Source: Liolophura sinensis
Taxonomy: Eukaryota > Mollusca > Polyplacophora > Chitonida > Chitonidae
Direction of reading: 5' to 3'
DNA length: 64,000 bases
Assembly (NCBI RefSeq): GCF_032854445.1
Contig: NC_088302.1
Location: 14,191,338 to 14,255,337 of the forward strand
Shown here: positions 1 to 13,836 of the stretch, piece by piece
Layout: every line of letters begins with the position of its first letter
How positions within the stretch are numbered: position 1 is the stretch's first letter
Program-made: the position numbers and the translations under genes
The notes under the pieces: model-generated
Databases searched by the model: none
Seen by the model: only the letters and a program-made list of their open reading frames with translations
What the model was told of the DNA's origin: nothing

Positions 1-242
1 GGAGGAAACCAGAGTGCCTGGGGTAAACAAGTGGCCTTTGGCAAGTAATTGACAAACTTTCACCCATGTGATAGACAAATACTGACACCATATTGTTAGA
101 AGACAAGTGGCTGGACTGTGGTTAAACGTCCACACATTAATACAATGTATTAACCAATCCCCTGTATAGGCAAATTTTGAACCCGCACATTATAAGTAGC
201 GACAAAAGAACCTTAAACCGCTGGACCACAGCCAGCTTCCCA
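1..242 (-). mobile_element. tRNA-derived SINE, cut by the window edge
   Basis: Read on the minus strand, the right end carries a good RNA polymerase III A box (TGGTCCAGCGG, 229-219) and a degenerate B box (GGGTTCAAAATTTG, 184-171) at tRNA-like spacing. The body then runs left to a segment containing GGTTTCCTCC at the window edge. This layout fits a tRNA-headed SINE of a different family from the ones described below. The left end is missing, so length and tail cannot be given. Confidence 0.45.
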
Positions 243-2365
243 GTTTTAATTTATTCCTGATTATTTACTCACCTGAGGCATTTTAACATGTTTTAAATGT
301 TACATATTAATTCTCAAATACAGTCTTCCAAAACCTAACACTCAACGTGAACTAAATCATTTAATGACAGGTCTACATGTACATGTATGTGCACTTTAAA
401 ATAAGACATCAGGTGCTAAAATAATACATGGGGCAGATGACATAACGCATAATGGCTATCCTGATTCTGGGTTGCGTTTACCTGTATGACTACTGTAGAA
501 AGTACACAGCTGTAGAATTGCTGTCTCAAACATGTTGTCCTACTGGCACCATTGTGACCCATGGGAACAAATCACTTTACAAAATCTTTTTTTCACAGAA
601 AGCACATCACTTTTCCATTAAAGGCCCTTGCAATAAATAAGAACTTTATACTTTTTTTCTTTCCTTTTTTGTGTTTAAAGTTGGTAATTTTGTTTTTACA
701 TCAAATATTAATTTTCCATTCAAGCAAAAAAAAAAACAAGAGGAAAATCACATATTTCAATGGTGTCATGTGAATGCATCCACACTTTGCATTATCAGTC
801 TGCCATTTATCCTCATTTTTTTTCTTCCCCTGATCTGATTAAAATCAGGCAATAAATAGTCATTCTGGCTTCAGTGTACTCAAATCAGACCATTCCAAAA
901 ATGCATTGTGCCAAAAAGTGTGAAATCAATACATACCAGGGCTTCTATCACTAAACCAGTTCAGTCAAAGCTCACAATCAGGGGTAACCACATTCCCGTG
1001 ATGGTTATGAGCAATGAGGTCAGTATAACCTTATGATTGGACCAATCAAGACGATGGAGCATCCAAGCAAACAGTATTATAACCCCACAGTATCGTCTGT
1101 AACATCTTCTGCCCTGACAATTACAGAGACAGTTCCCTCACGATCACAGGAATTAGGGCCAACATTAGCCAAACTGACTACGCGCCTCAGTGAGACAATC
1201 AATTACGTTGCCTGTAAATGTTCGTTTTACATTAATAAATTGCATGAGGTTTACATAATGTGGATCATGGAGGTGACATTAAAGAGAGCATTTAGTTGAT
1301 GGCTGGGGCTTCAGCTGAATATAGCCAAGTGTGTAAGATTTCTCCATAACCAATTTAAAGAAACTGTTATAGATTTCCATAATATGAAGTATGGAAATGA
1401 AACGAAAGCATGCGAACATGTTGGTGGGATGTGATGCGAGTATGAAGAGAATCAATTGGCACGAATTTCCCACACCTGATGGGACATTCCAAATGTATAT
1501 AGCATGCCATAAGAACTCTGAAGCAAGTACTGTTTTTTTTTTGGTTTGTGAAAACACATGAATGTACAGTACCTTGCTTGTAACCTCGGGTCAGAGAGTG
1601 GAAATTGCATATAAGCTGAATGTTTGCTTAACACCATTTGCCAAGAGCTAGTGGGATAACAATAAAAATGTTTTCCATGTTTGCCAGAAAATGTATATAT
1701 GTGCAATGTCACATACATTGCATGAGTTAACCAAAACCTGGGACTTATACGCTCTATGCTCAAAGAATCAACACACTAGGGTCATTAAATGTATATTGTA
1801 GGCACATGTATGTACTGTATTTCTAATTTCTCAGTACTAGTAAGATCAGTCTCCATGGGGCATACAATACATGTATGTTTCCCTTGAACTCTTTTGTTTC
1901 CAACTCAAATGAACAGAAGTGTCTAAGAGTATCATAATCAAAAGGTTCCACACAAACGTCCATTGTTCAAGATGACCCGGAGACCATAACTGTGCCGACT
2001 GTATACCCATTGGGTTAGAAATAAACTGAAACACCACTAGGAATGGTCTGATATTTATTTTCTTCTCCCTAAATAAAATGAACTCGCTTTCTAATAGGCC
2101 TACACAGACTCAGGTTTTGCTTAGTTTTGCTCTCTGGGGTACCCTGAACAATCAGTCAGGGAAACAACCACCAATCATTGCAGTAATACAATACACAGTC
2201 ATCAGCATTTTCTGACAAACTGAGCCCCCAGATATGTCTATTGTTTACAGGAGAACGTAAACTGACAGCTCCTGCAAAACAGAATTCAAAACAATCTGAC
2301 TTGTCCTTTCCTGTATCAGAAGATCAGGAAAAGGAGAAAAAAAAAAAACGCTTAAAAGTACTTAC

Positions 2366-2464
2366 ATTTTTATCTCTGACTAAATCCCTATGGTGGTAAG
2401 AGCTGGAGTACAGGGATCGCTTGGCCACTTTTCTATGTTGAAGATGATAATAATCTGGCATAAT
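2366..2464 (-). CDS. Furin-like proprotein convertase, exon 2 (end of prodomain core)
   Basis: A 99-nt exon of 33 codons, phase 0 on both sides, lies between a strong acceptor (a T-run then CCAG) and a GTAAGT donor. It reads IMPDYYHLQHRKVAKRSLYS and continues for 13 more residues. This matches the second half of the subtilisin/kexin-type convertase prodomain: the DYYH motif, the histidine that in furin acts as pH sensor, and an R-K-V-A-K-R/S site like furin's secondary autocleavage site. The spacing between GQI and DYYH is furin-like; PCSK5/6 have two extra residues there. It joins in frame to exon 1 at 25228. The next exon (primary KR-x-KR site and catalytic domain) was not found between here and base 1, so the gene must continue off the left edge. 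These enzymes cleave precursors after basic residues in the Golgi and secretory pathway. Family assignment is firm; the exact paralogue is inferred. Confidence 0.9.
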
Positions 2465-2836
2465 CTGGAAAAAAAAGACAATATATATCAGTGGATTAGA
2501 CAGAGCCAGTTTCTAGCAGTTCCAGTCAGACAAATAAACACAACAAGTCCATTCACAGACAGCATCAAAAAGGTCATATGCTGGGTACTTGTACCATGTT
2601 GTTTTTGCAGCTGAACACTGTAAAACAAGACCAGCTTCTAACCCTGCAATGTATACAATGTATTAACCAAGCTGGCAGAGGCTTGACCTTCCCTGTATCA
2701 AGAAAGTATGGGAACCCTTTTGCCCATTGTATCAACCAGTTACAATGGTTTGTATTGGGTACAAATCATTTACTTCTTGAAAGCACAATCATGTCTATGA
2801 CGGTAAAGAGGCTAAAGAAAGTTTGCTTTACCAAAG

Positions 2837-2990
2837 ATTTATTTATTTATTCATTCGTTTGGTGTTTTACCCCACACTTCAAAGAATATTTCATTTATAT
2901 GACCACAGCCAGCATTATGGTGGGAGGAAACCAGGCAGAGCCTGAGAGAAACCCACAACCATCTCCAGGTTGCTGGAAGACCTTCCCACA
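2837..2990 (-). mobile_element. SINE family 1, 3' part
   Basis: Read on the minus strand, this is the 3' half of the commonest SINE in the window: GGGAAGG, a 'cctggagatggttgtgggtt' type segment, 'ccaccataatgctggctg', 'tataaatgaaatattc', and a tail of ATTTATT repeats (AAATAAATAAAT on the element strand). The tRNA-like head is absent, so the copy is 5'-truncated. Confidence 0.75.
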
Positions 2991-3817
2991 AATGAGCTTT
3001 ACCAAAGAAATGCCATACTTCTCAACAACCTCTGCACATGTCAATGTATATATCTCATGACTAAAAGTTAGATGCTGAGATTTGTTTTAACCTTTGTATG
3101 CAAAGCTAGCATTTACATGTACAACTGGAATAATGTCACTTTGGAGAAGTAGCACAGTCACAGAACTTTTGAAAATTTCTGAACCCTTTTAAACAACCCT
3201 AATTAAAAAACATAAAACCTACATTTACAATTCCAGGTAAATGCGTTTATATGCATGCTCTGACATGACAAACGCAGTGGTGCATCAAAACCTTTTCACA
3301 AATATGAGTCTCATAAATTTTTTTTCAGGCTCTACACATTACACTTAAAAAGATGCATACTGTTTTCTGATGACAACAGATATATACAGGTACAACGTGT
3401 AATGAGTTTTTGTTGTTCAAATGTGTAACTTCCCCCACCCTGACCAACAGAAGTTTCCATGTTACTCTGATGTTTCAACAGAAACAACAACGTGGAATAA
3501 ATATACAGGGTTTGCAGTCTTTATACCACTAGTGCAGTGCAAAACAGGCACATAGACATGTATACTGTACATGAATTTGCAATTAAACTTTAAAGACAGA
3601 AAAACTAACTTTGTCAAATTGTTGTTTTTGAGGCTGAGGATCACATAAACTCCATGTACATGTATTAATACATCTTCTGTGGTGACAAATGTTAAGCTGT
3701 GGCTTAATGTTAAAAGTATGTTCTTGAATCCTGTGTTTTTTTCATAGAAATTATACACAACATATAGCGACGTTTTCATCCGGGCTAATATTAACACCAT
3801 ATAACCCTATGATGAGT

Positions 3818-4053
3818 GCAGCTTGGTTAGTTAGCACACTAGCACTGTGTAATGATCCAGGAGCCTCTCACCAATGTGGTCGCTCTGAGTTCAAGTCTAG
3901 CTCATGCTGTAAGCTGGAAAGACCGCCAGTGACCTGCAGATGGTCGTGGGTTTCCACTCGGACACTGACCAGTTTCCACCCATTATATTGTTAGGCGCCA
4001 TCATATAAGTGAAATATTCTTGGGTGTAAAACACCAATCAAATAAATAAATAA
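3818..4053 (+). mobile_element. SINE family 1, near full-length copy
   Basis: The copy begins with a tRNA-like head: a degenerate A box around GGTTAGTTAGCAC, then a B box like TGAGTTCAAGTC. The body follows (rewritten 'cctgcagatggtcgtgggtt', 'tataagtgaaatattcttg', 'gtgtaaaacaccaatcaaat') and ends in AAATAAATAAATAA. It is the most complete family-1 copy on the left side and defines the order of modules. A 61-codon open frame inside it is not a gene. Confidence 0.8.
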
Positions 4054-4144
4054 TATGATCAGAGTATTGTACATGCACATATGTTGATTAAGTGATACAC
4101 CAAGTGCTGAAAAAAAGTCAGTGGAGAATAGCTGATGTAGAAAC

Positions 4145-4255
4145 TATATATGTATATATATATACATTTATATATATATATATATGATGATAAATCACGT
4201 GCATGTGTACATATTGTAATTACTGACGTATTACATGTACATTACCCATTACTTT

Positions 4256-4308
<53 letters not shown>

Positions 4309-4309
4309 T
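4145..4309. repeat. AT/TA microsatellites
   Basis: There are two TA-rich blocks: 4145-4186 (interrupted TATA/TACA) and a pure (TA)n run at about 4257-4300 ending in CACACACA. An open frame across them (Tyr/Ile runs) is an artefact of the dinucleotide repeat. Confidence 0.9.
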
Positions 4310-5857
4310 GTATACAATGCATGTTTACATGTGTATACATAATAGAAACTACCATAAACCTTCATGTACATCCGCACCAAGGGCAGGTTCTTCATGTACA
4401 AAGGGTACACCACACTTCTACATTTAGCCCTCTCTCCTCAGGGTATAAAAGCTTAACTTGGCACACACTGAGATCCCAGATAACCAGTAAATGGTGTGAA
4501 AACTGGGGTGTTTACAGGCATCTTCTGAAGACAGTTGTATGTAAGGCTATCATCAGATCTGTCTAACTAGCTGGCATTAATGAGACTTGGTCAGGGGCCA
4601 GGCTGGACAGATGATCAGATTGATCCCTGAATGGCCAGAGATGTCATCAAGATCTGCCCTTTCTGGTCATCAACCTGGGGCAGATTATGGCACCCAGCTG
4701 ACCATCAATCACAGGCTGTTGTCATGGTTTGTGAACATGGCAGGAAGGGGGAAAAGGGTCAAGCCAAAGGCTGATCTGGTCACTGAACTGGACAATGATT
4801 GACTCCTAATGGTAGCCACTACTACTACATAGTCATCCCTGGTACATGTACTTAGCTCTTCTGTAGAATCTACCTCTACACAATTCCTCAATAAATGACC
4901 ATAGAGCATACAACTTTTTTCACACATGATCCATAAACACATATAGATATATAGGTACAGGAACTATCCAAGCTCAGACTACCTGTAGATAAACTGGTTT
5001 GTTAGAAGAGAAGAGTATGTGACACGTACATATGAATTATTCTGTCACAAAAAAGCCTACATTTTAAAAGTTCCTGTCTTATAAAAGGCAAGCGTACATT
5101 TTAAAAGTACCCCTGTATGAATCACTTGACAAGTGGACATGCACACTGCCTACAGTACATGCATATAATATAGCTCTTCACTGACATGTCTTCTCTCTAT
5201 TCTGAACACCCAAAGAATTTTTTTATGACAGCAAACAGAATGTACATGTAATCACCAACAATTTTCATTCTTTTTAAGTGCATAAGATTTTGGATCATGT
5301 GATGTACTGTACATGTGAGCACACATACTGTGCACTGTAATAGCAAACGCTTCTGTGTTAACTTCAGAAGAAGTAGTGACAATTCAGAATGTCTTCATGA
5401 TAAGCATCATGTCAGATTAACTAAAGGCTGTTCCCTCTATCAGAATGGCACATAGCAGGGAGCATGAGCCTGGGAGATTCACTTGACCCCTTCCTCTTCC
5501 TTCACATTTATGTATTTACATAGACACAGTGACTAATCCAGGCAGTTTGTCAGCTTGTGATCTGGACCATCCAGCTGTAGCCCAGACAGACATCACACTA
5601 ACTACATCTCCATCTCTCATCACCATCCAATGGCTATTTCATGCTACATCTAGCTGCTAAAGATTCTTACCCTAAATGCTAACAGCTGTTGTCTGTAATA
5701 AACACTGTAAATGACAACACATCTAAGACTATGTATGTGTAATTTTACATGTAGTATCACTTTGCACCTCAGGATCTGTAAACATATACATGTGTAGTTC
5801 TCTGTACAAAATGTCTCTTACATGATGTACACACGAACACAGATCTTTCTCTACAAA

Positions 5858-5957
5858 AATCTCTCACACTGTTACACAGTAAAAATGTCTCAGTGTTACA
5901 CAGTAAAAATGTCTCACAGTATTACACAGTAAAAATGTCTCACACTTGTTACACAGT
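5858..5957. repeat. Short tandem repeat, unit about 31-34 bp, 4 copies
   Basis: The phrase TTACACAGTAAAAATGTCTC recurs three times, followed by a partial fourth copy that ends in GTTACACAGTACC. The array directly abuts the MITE-like element that starts near 5945, so the two may share a border. Confidence 0.8.
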
Positions 5958-6125
5958 ACCATTTTAATCGCATTTACCCTATTTCTTCTAAAATTTGGGA
6001 CACCGGGTCTCCTCATTTTAGCCAATATATATGCAATTCTTGCAGGAAAATTGGGTTTCTTTGTTCTCACATGGTTAGACCATCTAATAGACATCACACT
6101 CATACATGTATCTTTACTTTTAACT
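5945..6125 (+). mobile_element. MITE-like repeat, family B, copy 1
   Basis: Diagnostic words are 'ctaaaatttggga', 'cattttagccaatatatatg', 'ttctcacatggttagacc' and a terminal 'gtatctttact'. The same words in the same order occur at 57205-57370, and in reverse complement at 34018-34146. No coding capacity is visible. Ends are approximate and no target-site duplication was identified. Confidence 0.6.
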
Positions 6126-9100
6126 CTACTAATATGAACAACAGAATGAAATGGTGATCAAGTCTGTTTCCTGAAAAAACTTTCCAACTGAAACATGGTA
6201 TTAAATATATGCACAAGGAGCATCAGAAGTTCTATTCTCCACATGCATACAGTGTGCCCCATGTACACTACACTATGTTACTGGTTATGACCTGAAGGGA
6301 AACTTTATGTACATGTGGCCCTATATTTGCTACATAGGGCCAAAATTCCTTCACTGAGCCATTCACAAATGCCTGATACAGCTGAAATGAAACATGAAGC
6401 CTGTTTATTTTCCCTACCATTAAATTTGGTTGTCCCCTCTCTCACCTGATGGGGACTAAAACATTAAATCCAGATTTAATTCCCACTAAACATGCCTTTA
6501 ACTCTCCTGAAGAGTTTAAACCCTGCCCTTGGTGGTTGTATATATTACACGTGGCTGCCACAAGGTTCACTCCCCACACTTTTCATCAATTTAAATGTCA
6601 CTTTTGGCAGTTGATAAACAAAAAAAAAGGGGATGTACTGTGTTACAGCTGATATAACATGCACTCATGTACTCCACTGTTATGTAATATATTAGTATGT
6701 AGTACAAGTAGCATTTGTCACACTGTGATACATAAACTGTGTATAACGGGCATGTTGAAATGATGTAAAGCTTCTAATAACAAACTCGCCATACACAAAA
6801 TTCTTAAAGAGGAGGTAATAATTTCTTCTTATTTTGTGGATTTATTTCTGTTTTTTAATTTATTGGTGTTACATGATCGATGACTAAACATGAAAGAGTT
6901 AAATGAGGAAGTCTAGAAAATTCTCAAAATAGCTGTAAATATACACCATGTATATTTGTGTATGTACATAGTAACAGTACAGTAGGTGTTGAATATAAAT
7001 TTTGTTCAATTATGTGTTAAAAACAGCTCTATAAACAGCCATCAAACACATTTGGTTGTAAATAAATAAATTATCTATTTACAGTCCTGCAGAAAGTCAG
7101 GAAAATTATAGCCAATTTGGTTGGACCACAATAAAAACACACACTGGTGGCAAACAATAATTACATGTAAATGCATGCTAAAAATCGATATAAAACAGAA
7201 ATAATTCTTTGCCTTTGTGTTAGATAAAGAATAAAAAAAAATTTAAAAAAAAAGTGAACAAAATGCCTGACATTTGTTTACACATTGTTTTGTTTTGTGC
7301 ATGCACTGAGCTGGTCTTACATAAAAAAAACCTTATGCTTAAACAATAAAGTCCTAATTTTCCAGAAGGATGAAAGCTAGAACACTAACTGAGGCCGACA
7401 GCATCCACCTTTATACACTATAGCATCACATATCGCACATGTGTTACATCTCAAACGTTATCGGACAAGACTCTAAAGTGGGCCAGGAATTCAGTTAACA
7501 AATTACTGTGGTACAATATTTAACTTAATTAGTACATGATGAGTTTATTTCTCCAGGGGCGCGTTTGGAGTACAGGTGTACATTTGGATCAGTACAAGGA
7601 ATTATGCAAGAGCACCACTATACATAGGACTGAAACAACTGAAGTCTTCTCAAACAATTTATTCACAAACATATTTACAAAATTTTTGTGACACAGGAAG
7701 TGCAATAAGAGTGTTAAAAATACTAACCTTAAACAAAATCATAACACTAGACCAAATTTATAGTGTATTGGTAAGGTATCCATATAAAGTTTAAAAAACA
7801 AAACCTTTTGTCTTGTGATTTTGCACAACTGAGATACATTTATCACAACTCAAAGTAAGCAAAATTGCCCACAGTGAAAAAATTAAAAGCACCACTGTGT
7901 TGGCAATTTTAGTTACATGTAGTTCCATAAACCAAAAATTTAAACTTCTATACGAGTTTAAAACACAGGTGATGTCACATCCTGTTTCCTGTTTCTCTAA
8001 CATGTTGTATCCCATGTAATAGTAAAGATTTCTGGATTAAAAGCTGATATATAGAATTACCAAGTATGGTCAGAAAAATGGCTGTGACCGTTTCGTCCTG
8101 ATAACTAAGGTTATGTATTATTCCTGTCTTTGGGTCAAATCATCACACCTGCATATGTACATGTACACATGTGTGCGAACTTATTCAGCACACCCCTCAA
8201 ATCAGAAACTGTGGTAGTTTGGTACATCAAAATGCATCAACGCATGTGACTGGATAGTAACAGAAATTACCGGTACATCTCTGTTGTACTGAATGTCATC
8301 ATCAACAGATGAGCGGCAGTGTTTCGGAGATTACGACAATATTTAATATGGATGCAAGCACAAAAATAGTTTGGGGCTGTGAAATGTCTATGCACAATTA
8401 ATACAGTGTACATTGAAAACAATAGAGCATCAGGTGTTCAGAAATCTAAAATCTACATGTAGCTGGATTAAAACATCTTACAAGAAGCTGGCTTGGTATA
8501 ATACAAGGTGTATTTATAACACAGCTCCTGTAATCCATGTGTTGCACTATGTACAAGTCCGCGTATCATATACATAGGTGTTTCATCCAGTATAAAGCTT
8601 GACTGGCCAGTGAGTATCCCTATAACACATGTACATGCATAAACACACAGGGTATAGCCAGAGAAACCAGATCTCTTTATTAGCAGTAAAAACTTGCAGC
8701 CATCATAACGGGAACTTTTGCTAGTAATAAACCAGTTTGCTTCTTGACCTTCCCTGTGAATTCCTGCACAACTTCTGATACAATCTGTGTTCCCTCCCAG
8801 ACCTCCAATGCTTTAATATTAATAGTAACATTGGCTAACTAAAATAAACGGCAACCTCTACAAGCAGGCAGAGTGAATGTTATCCCAGACTGTTACATGT
8901 ACAGGGCAAGGCAAGGCAGGCATGGTATACCTCACCCTAGAGACACATGCACACCCCCTGGTGAGCTGTAGCTGATGGTATTAGGCTGCTTGGAAACCCT
9001 CTGGGGACAGGATTGGTATCTGTTGTAGTTTAGGCATCAGTCTACACATATTTTCTTGAACCACTCAGTTTATTTACCTAGATCAGATGCATTTACACTT

Positions 9101-10329
9101 AAAAAGGTGGGAAATCCATGGACATAAATGTCTGTTAGAGCTTACCATGCAAAGCCAATTGAAGATACAAGTACATGTACCACATGCACTGAGATTATAT
9201 GAAATCCTGAACCTATCACAGACTGCAGCCAAAAATACATCTCCTTCTACATGTACCTATCCAAAACTACAAATACATGTACATATACCAGTCTAAAATC
9301 AGTGATAAGATTGAAGGATCAGTCAATGCACATTTACCATTCACAAATCACACACAGGGGCAAGAACCATGATGGCAAACATAGTCTTGCAAAAAGTGTA
9401 GGCCAGACAAGGAATGAAAGCTGAGCAATCTACAAATCTGAGCTGTCCAAGGCTGGATTTGAACACACACCTTGTATGTTCTAGCAATTCAGTTGGAATC
9501 ACAGCATAACTACATGTACAAGTATAACGACTACACATGTATTTGTATGACCATGAACATCTACATTTATTTATTCCTTTCTTCAATACACCTAGTTTTC
9601 AACTGGTTACAAAATTTTCAATATGGACAGAAGTTAGGCACCATAACTACACCCTTAAAACCTCTAAACAGTCTCGTACACTTATTGTACATTCTGGGTC
9701 GTTGGGTGGGAATAAGACGGTGGCAATCAGTTGAATGTCAGGGTAAATGAGGCAAAGACAAAAAAATCAAACAACACAGCAACAGAGACCAGATAATACA
9801 AGTTGCTGATGTTCAGTCAAGCCAATCCTGGCAAACTAAACAGGCAAATGCTTGGACAACGACTTTTTTTTGCTTGTTTTTCAACAAGAAGTTCCTTTTA
9901 TGAAGACAGCAGTTGAAGACAATGGGCTCACCCAGGAGTGAGTTGGAATTACATTTGCATGATTGTCATTCATTGCCTTCCTCTGGGGCCGACCCAACAC
10001 ATTCGTCTCCAGTTCAATTTGTCCAGTCTAATACCATCTGCACACTACCAGGACAAAAGGCTTTCTGCTGGTATTGGGAGAGGCGTTGTGGCTAAATCTT
10101 TGGGATTCCCCAGTAAAGGCACTCCAACGGCCAATCAGCCCATCAAAATTTCTACAATGATCGCGCATCACTCAGGAAGTGACAAATGCCATTCCCAGCT
10201 CTCTTATCTTGTCACTACATACATTCAGCGGGAAGATGTGGTACCCCTCTGCCCAACCCCTTTCACAACTGTCACCTTCTGAATTCAAATGTGCCACGTA
10301 CATGTATCTTGAATATATACCCATGGTCA

Positions 10330-10524
10330 TTAGTTCCTCAAACTTTTGGCATATAAAAGAGCAACTTTCAACAATTTATGCACATTTTAACTACACTAGA
10401 CAAAACTACATTGATTGGGTTGGCCAATTTCAGGGCTTCACAAAGTAAGTGTAATTGTATCAGTCTACACAGAATAATGTCTGAAGAATATGCTTAAATA
10501 AACACCTTGAAAAATTACAGCACA
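10330..10524 (+). mobile_element. MITE-like repeat, family A, copy 1
   Basis: The copy starts at 'ttagttcctcaaac' and ends at 'ccttgaaaaattacag', which are imperfect inverted ends. Internal words shared with other copies are 'gagcaactttca', 'atttatgcacatttt', 'ttggccaatttcagggcttc' and 'cagtctacacagaataatg'. It is one of eight copies in the window and is non-coding. Confidence 0.7.
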
Positions 10525-13500
10525 AACCAGAACAGTAACATCCACAGCAGTAACAAGTGTAACAAAAATTCGAAATAGCTGTGATATCAACGCTATCTTG
10601 AACTCAAAATACCCCTCATTATTAAAGTGAATGGTGTCTTGTCAGCGGAGGATGTCAAAAATGCCATCAGTATACAATAGTCAGATTCACAAGTGCATGT
10701 ACGTGAAAGGTAACATGGCTTGCATCATGAAGCGTAATAGAGTCTTTCAGGAGGAGCTATCATGTTGACACTGCTGCATTGTTTTTGATAGTTAATTTTG
10801 GGTTTCTCCAGATCAGTGTGAAGGACAGGTAAACCAAGTACATACACGCATCCATGTATTTCTGAGCTAAGAATGCAGGAGATTCAGCCAGATTATGGGT
10901 TTGATACATGTATTTGTTTTAAACTCTCACAGTGTGAGCTTGCGTTTAATTACCACGATCAAGAATCAATACATCTTTGTCTGTCTCCAGATGATGAGAT
11001 AAAAGACCTCTGTGTGCTGTAGTCTTCTTTTGTGGGAATGTACAGGTTACAGTCTATTATGCCAGCATAGAAGAGATACTCTATTTTGGCTAAAAAAACC
11101 ATCATTCATTACAGAACACACTTACAGCAGCATTTTTAACCTTCTTAATCACTTTTTACAACTCTTTAATATCCCAGAACTGGTAAAATATCAAGTTACT
11201 TGGCACCAGAATAATACAATCTTTGAATGCATGCAATTGTAAAGGTTAGTTGGGGCATTTCAAACAAGTTGCAAACTTCGCAGGTGCTATTTTCAAACAA
11301 TGCAAAGATTGTTGACTGTATGACCAGCAAATATGAATGGCAAATTGTCACAGCATCAAACAAAACTTTTTAACAACGATGGCCTACTGTGCCCATAGCT
11401 GCTGTACAGGCACATGTACATGTCCTTGTTATCCGCTCATACTACATGTACATATATGTACATATTTATCTTGAGATCTCTCTTAATGAAGCAATACAGT
11501 GTAACGGCACCACTCTCAGTAAAATCCATCTGACATCATACAGACATTAAAACTGTAAGGATAAAGATTCTTCTGTGTCCGTCTGTTCACTGAAAACACA
11601 GGGCATGAAATTTTCATGCACACAAATGTGTTAGACTATGCAGCATGAAGGTGACAGTTGAATAAGTTTGCCTTGTACCGGGCGAATCACTGTACAAGTC
11701 GTATCATAATATAAATACATGTACATGCATTTGTACAGACAAAAGATTCGCTGATATGTGAACACAGTACATCATATGGATCTAACCAGTGTACATGTTT
11801 ATGGAACAAACTCAAGAAAGATTCTAGTTTTAAATGGTTGTTTGCTTTTTTTTGTGCATGTACATGTTACCATATTTTATCATTTAACTTCTTATGATGT
11901 CTTAATGACTTCATTTGTTTATCATTTTATAAACATAACAGATCATGTGAAGAAAAAAAATAGAAAGTACCAACCATTCCCCTATTTAAGATTAAACCCA
12001 GAGGCCCTAATCAGCTAACACTCCAATTCTACCATCATTACCTGGATACTAATTATTCCGGTAAAATGTGCAGACCCAAAAAAATCATTAATTGATTAAT
12101 GGATTATACTGAGTTACATGTATTTTCCTTACAGCCTTATAAGCATTGCACTCCTGTTTTACATATGTACACATAAAAACAATTAACATAGATTTACAGG
12201 CAGAGAGTCTCAGCAATATACAAAAACATAACTGCTTTATTGTCAAAGCCCAGCTTATTCTAATTAGTAGATTACACATTGCTGACATGGGCAAATAATG
12301 ATGATCATTTACACCATGCAAAAAAAATTAGACAGGCTTAAAAAAATATCAGTATGTATCTTTTTAATTTTTTACATAAAACAGACCATCATGGTATGCC
12401 TAATGGTGTGTGCAAAAACCAAAGTTTCTCTTAACTCCATAAATTTAATTCTTTAGATAACAAGTAGATTTCTGTTGTTTAAGGCTTACCTACATTTTTT
12501 TCCAACCCAGAGGAAGACGGGCAGAAGATTTTTATTGATTTGACATGAATAATAATCAGAAAAGCTTAATCGTGCATTTATCTGCATGGCCAATTGGCAG
12601 TCCTAGATTCCCATGGATTTTCCAGTTTCTCCAAGTTGTAGTCTGACTTTTCTATACAATAAGAAAGTCGCATTAATCACTGGTGAAATTACTAAGAGCT
12701 CAAGGTACCGCCCAGGATAAAAACTGGTAGGGAAGATGTAAAGAGTAATTGGTTAAATGGAGCCTGCTGAGGATGTATCAGTAAGAGATGGATGGACATG
12801 GGCAGCAATCTTGAACAATGATAAGGGAGTTAGATGTCTGCCCCATTGTAAGAAGCAATGGTCTGAAACAACAGCAGTTTGTAGCAGGAGCTGCTGACAA
12901 TGAGCAGCCATACAAACCAGGGTCCCCTCATCAGTGAACCCCTGTACAATGTACCATAGATCTTCTAAGAGTCTAACAAAAACAAAAAAAAAAGACAGAC
13001 GACATCACCAAGACAATGAATTTCTGTTTGTGGGGGGTACACTATTCCATCAGGATAGGGATTTGAGCAAGACACACAAGGACCTTTAATCTGCCTTATA
13101 GACCGGTTTGCCTCAATACTGAGATGCTGCTACAGTTTTTTGCCAATTACAGCGCAACAGACCAAAGTTGTTTTGCTCCACACAAATTATACCTTAACGG
13201 AAATATCTGCCAGTAAACATATATATACATGTACGCCATTTACCGATAAGACACTGTAACAAAAAAGGTTTGCATTCTGGGTCATTATCCTTCGAAAACA
13301 TTTGTATAAAAACTTGTATCAGGGTCTGCTTTTGAACCTACATGTAGAATTTTGATGATTTTGCACTTTCAAACTGAATAAATCTTCAAAACCCAAAATA
13401 AATGTGATTTTTACACATTTTCTAACTTTTAATGGCATATCTGCTCCAAATAATATCTAACTTGTATAGTCTTAAAAAAAAACAAAAACAAAAAAAAAAC

Positions 13501-13692
13501 AAAACAACAATCTTGTCAAAGCAAACAACATTTCATATGCTTGGCGAAGTTAAACATTTTGGCAAATAAACAATTGGCTACCATAAACAGGGGAAAAAAT
13601 GAATTCAACATGGGATGTAATATATCATACTGCCAGTCTGTTGACCGGTTAGAATAATTTAGCATAATGTCACTAGGGATTTTTTTTTTGTT

Positions 13693-13836
13693 TTTTGATT
13701 GGTGTTTTACGCCGTACTCAAGAATATTTCACTTATATGACGGCGGCCAGCATTATGGTGGGTGGAAACCGGGCACAGCCCGGGGGAAACCCACAACCAA
13801 ACCTTCCAACTTACGGCCGGAGAGGAAGCCAGCATG
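13693..13836 (-). mobile_element. SINE family 1, 3' part, well conserved
   Basis: Reverse complement of the family-1 3' half, from 'catgctggcttcctctccgg' through 'cccaccataatgctggccgc' to 'tacggcgtaaaacaccaat'. It keeps more CpG sites than the other copies (gccg, cggcgg), which suggests a younger insertion, because CpGs decay with age. Confidence 0.85.

Noticed and set aside
1846-2037. 63-codon minus-strand frame just left of convertase exon 2, tested as a possible exon 3
   Set aside because: It lacks the expected W-x-x-Q-Q and K-R-x-K-R-D motifs of the prodomain end.
4587-4802. 71-codon plus-strand frame with a basic stretch (A-G-R-G-K-R-V-K-P-K)
   Set aside because: Looks coding-like in composition but has no splice partner, no recognised homologue and lies in the convertase intron.
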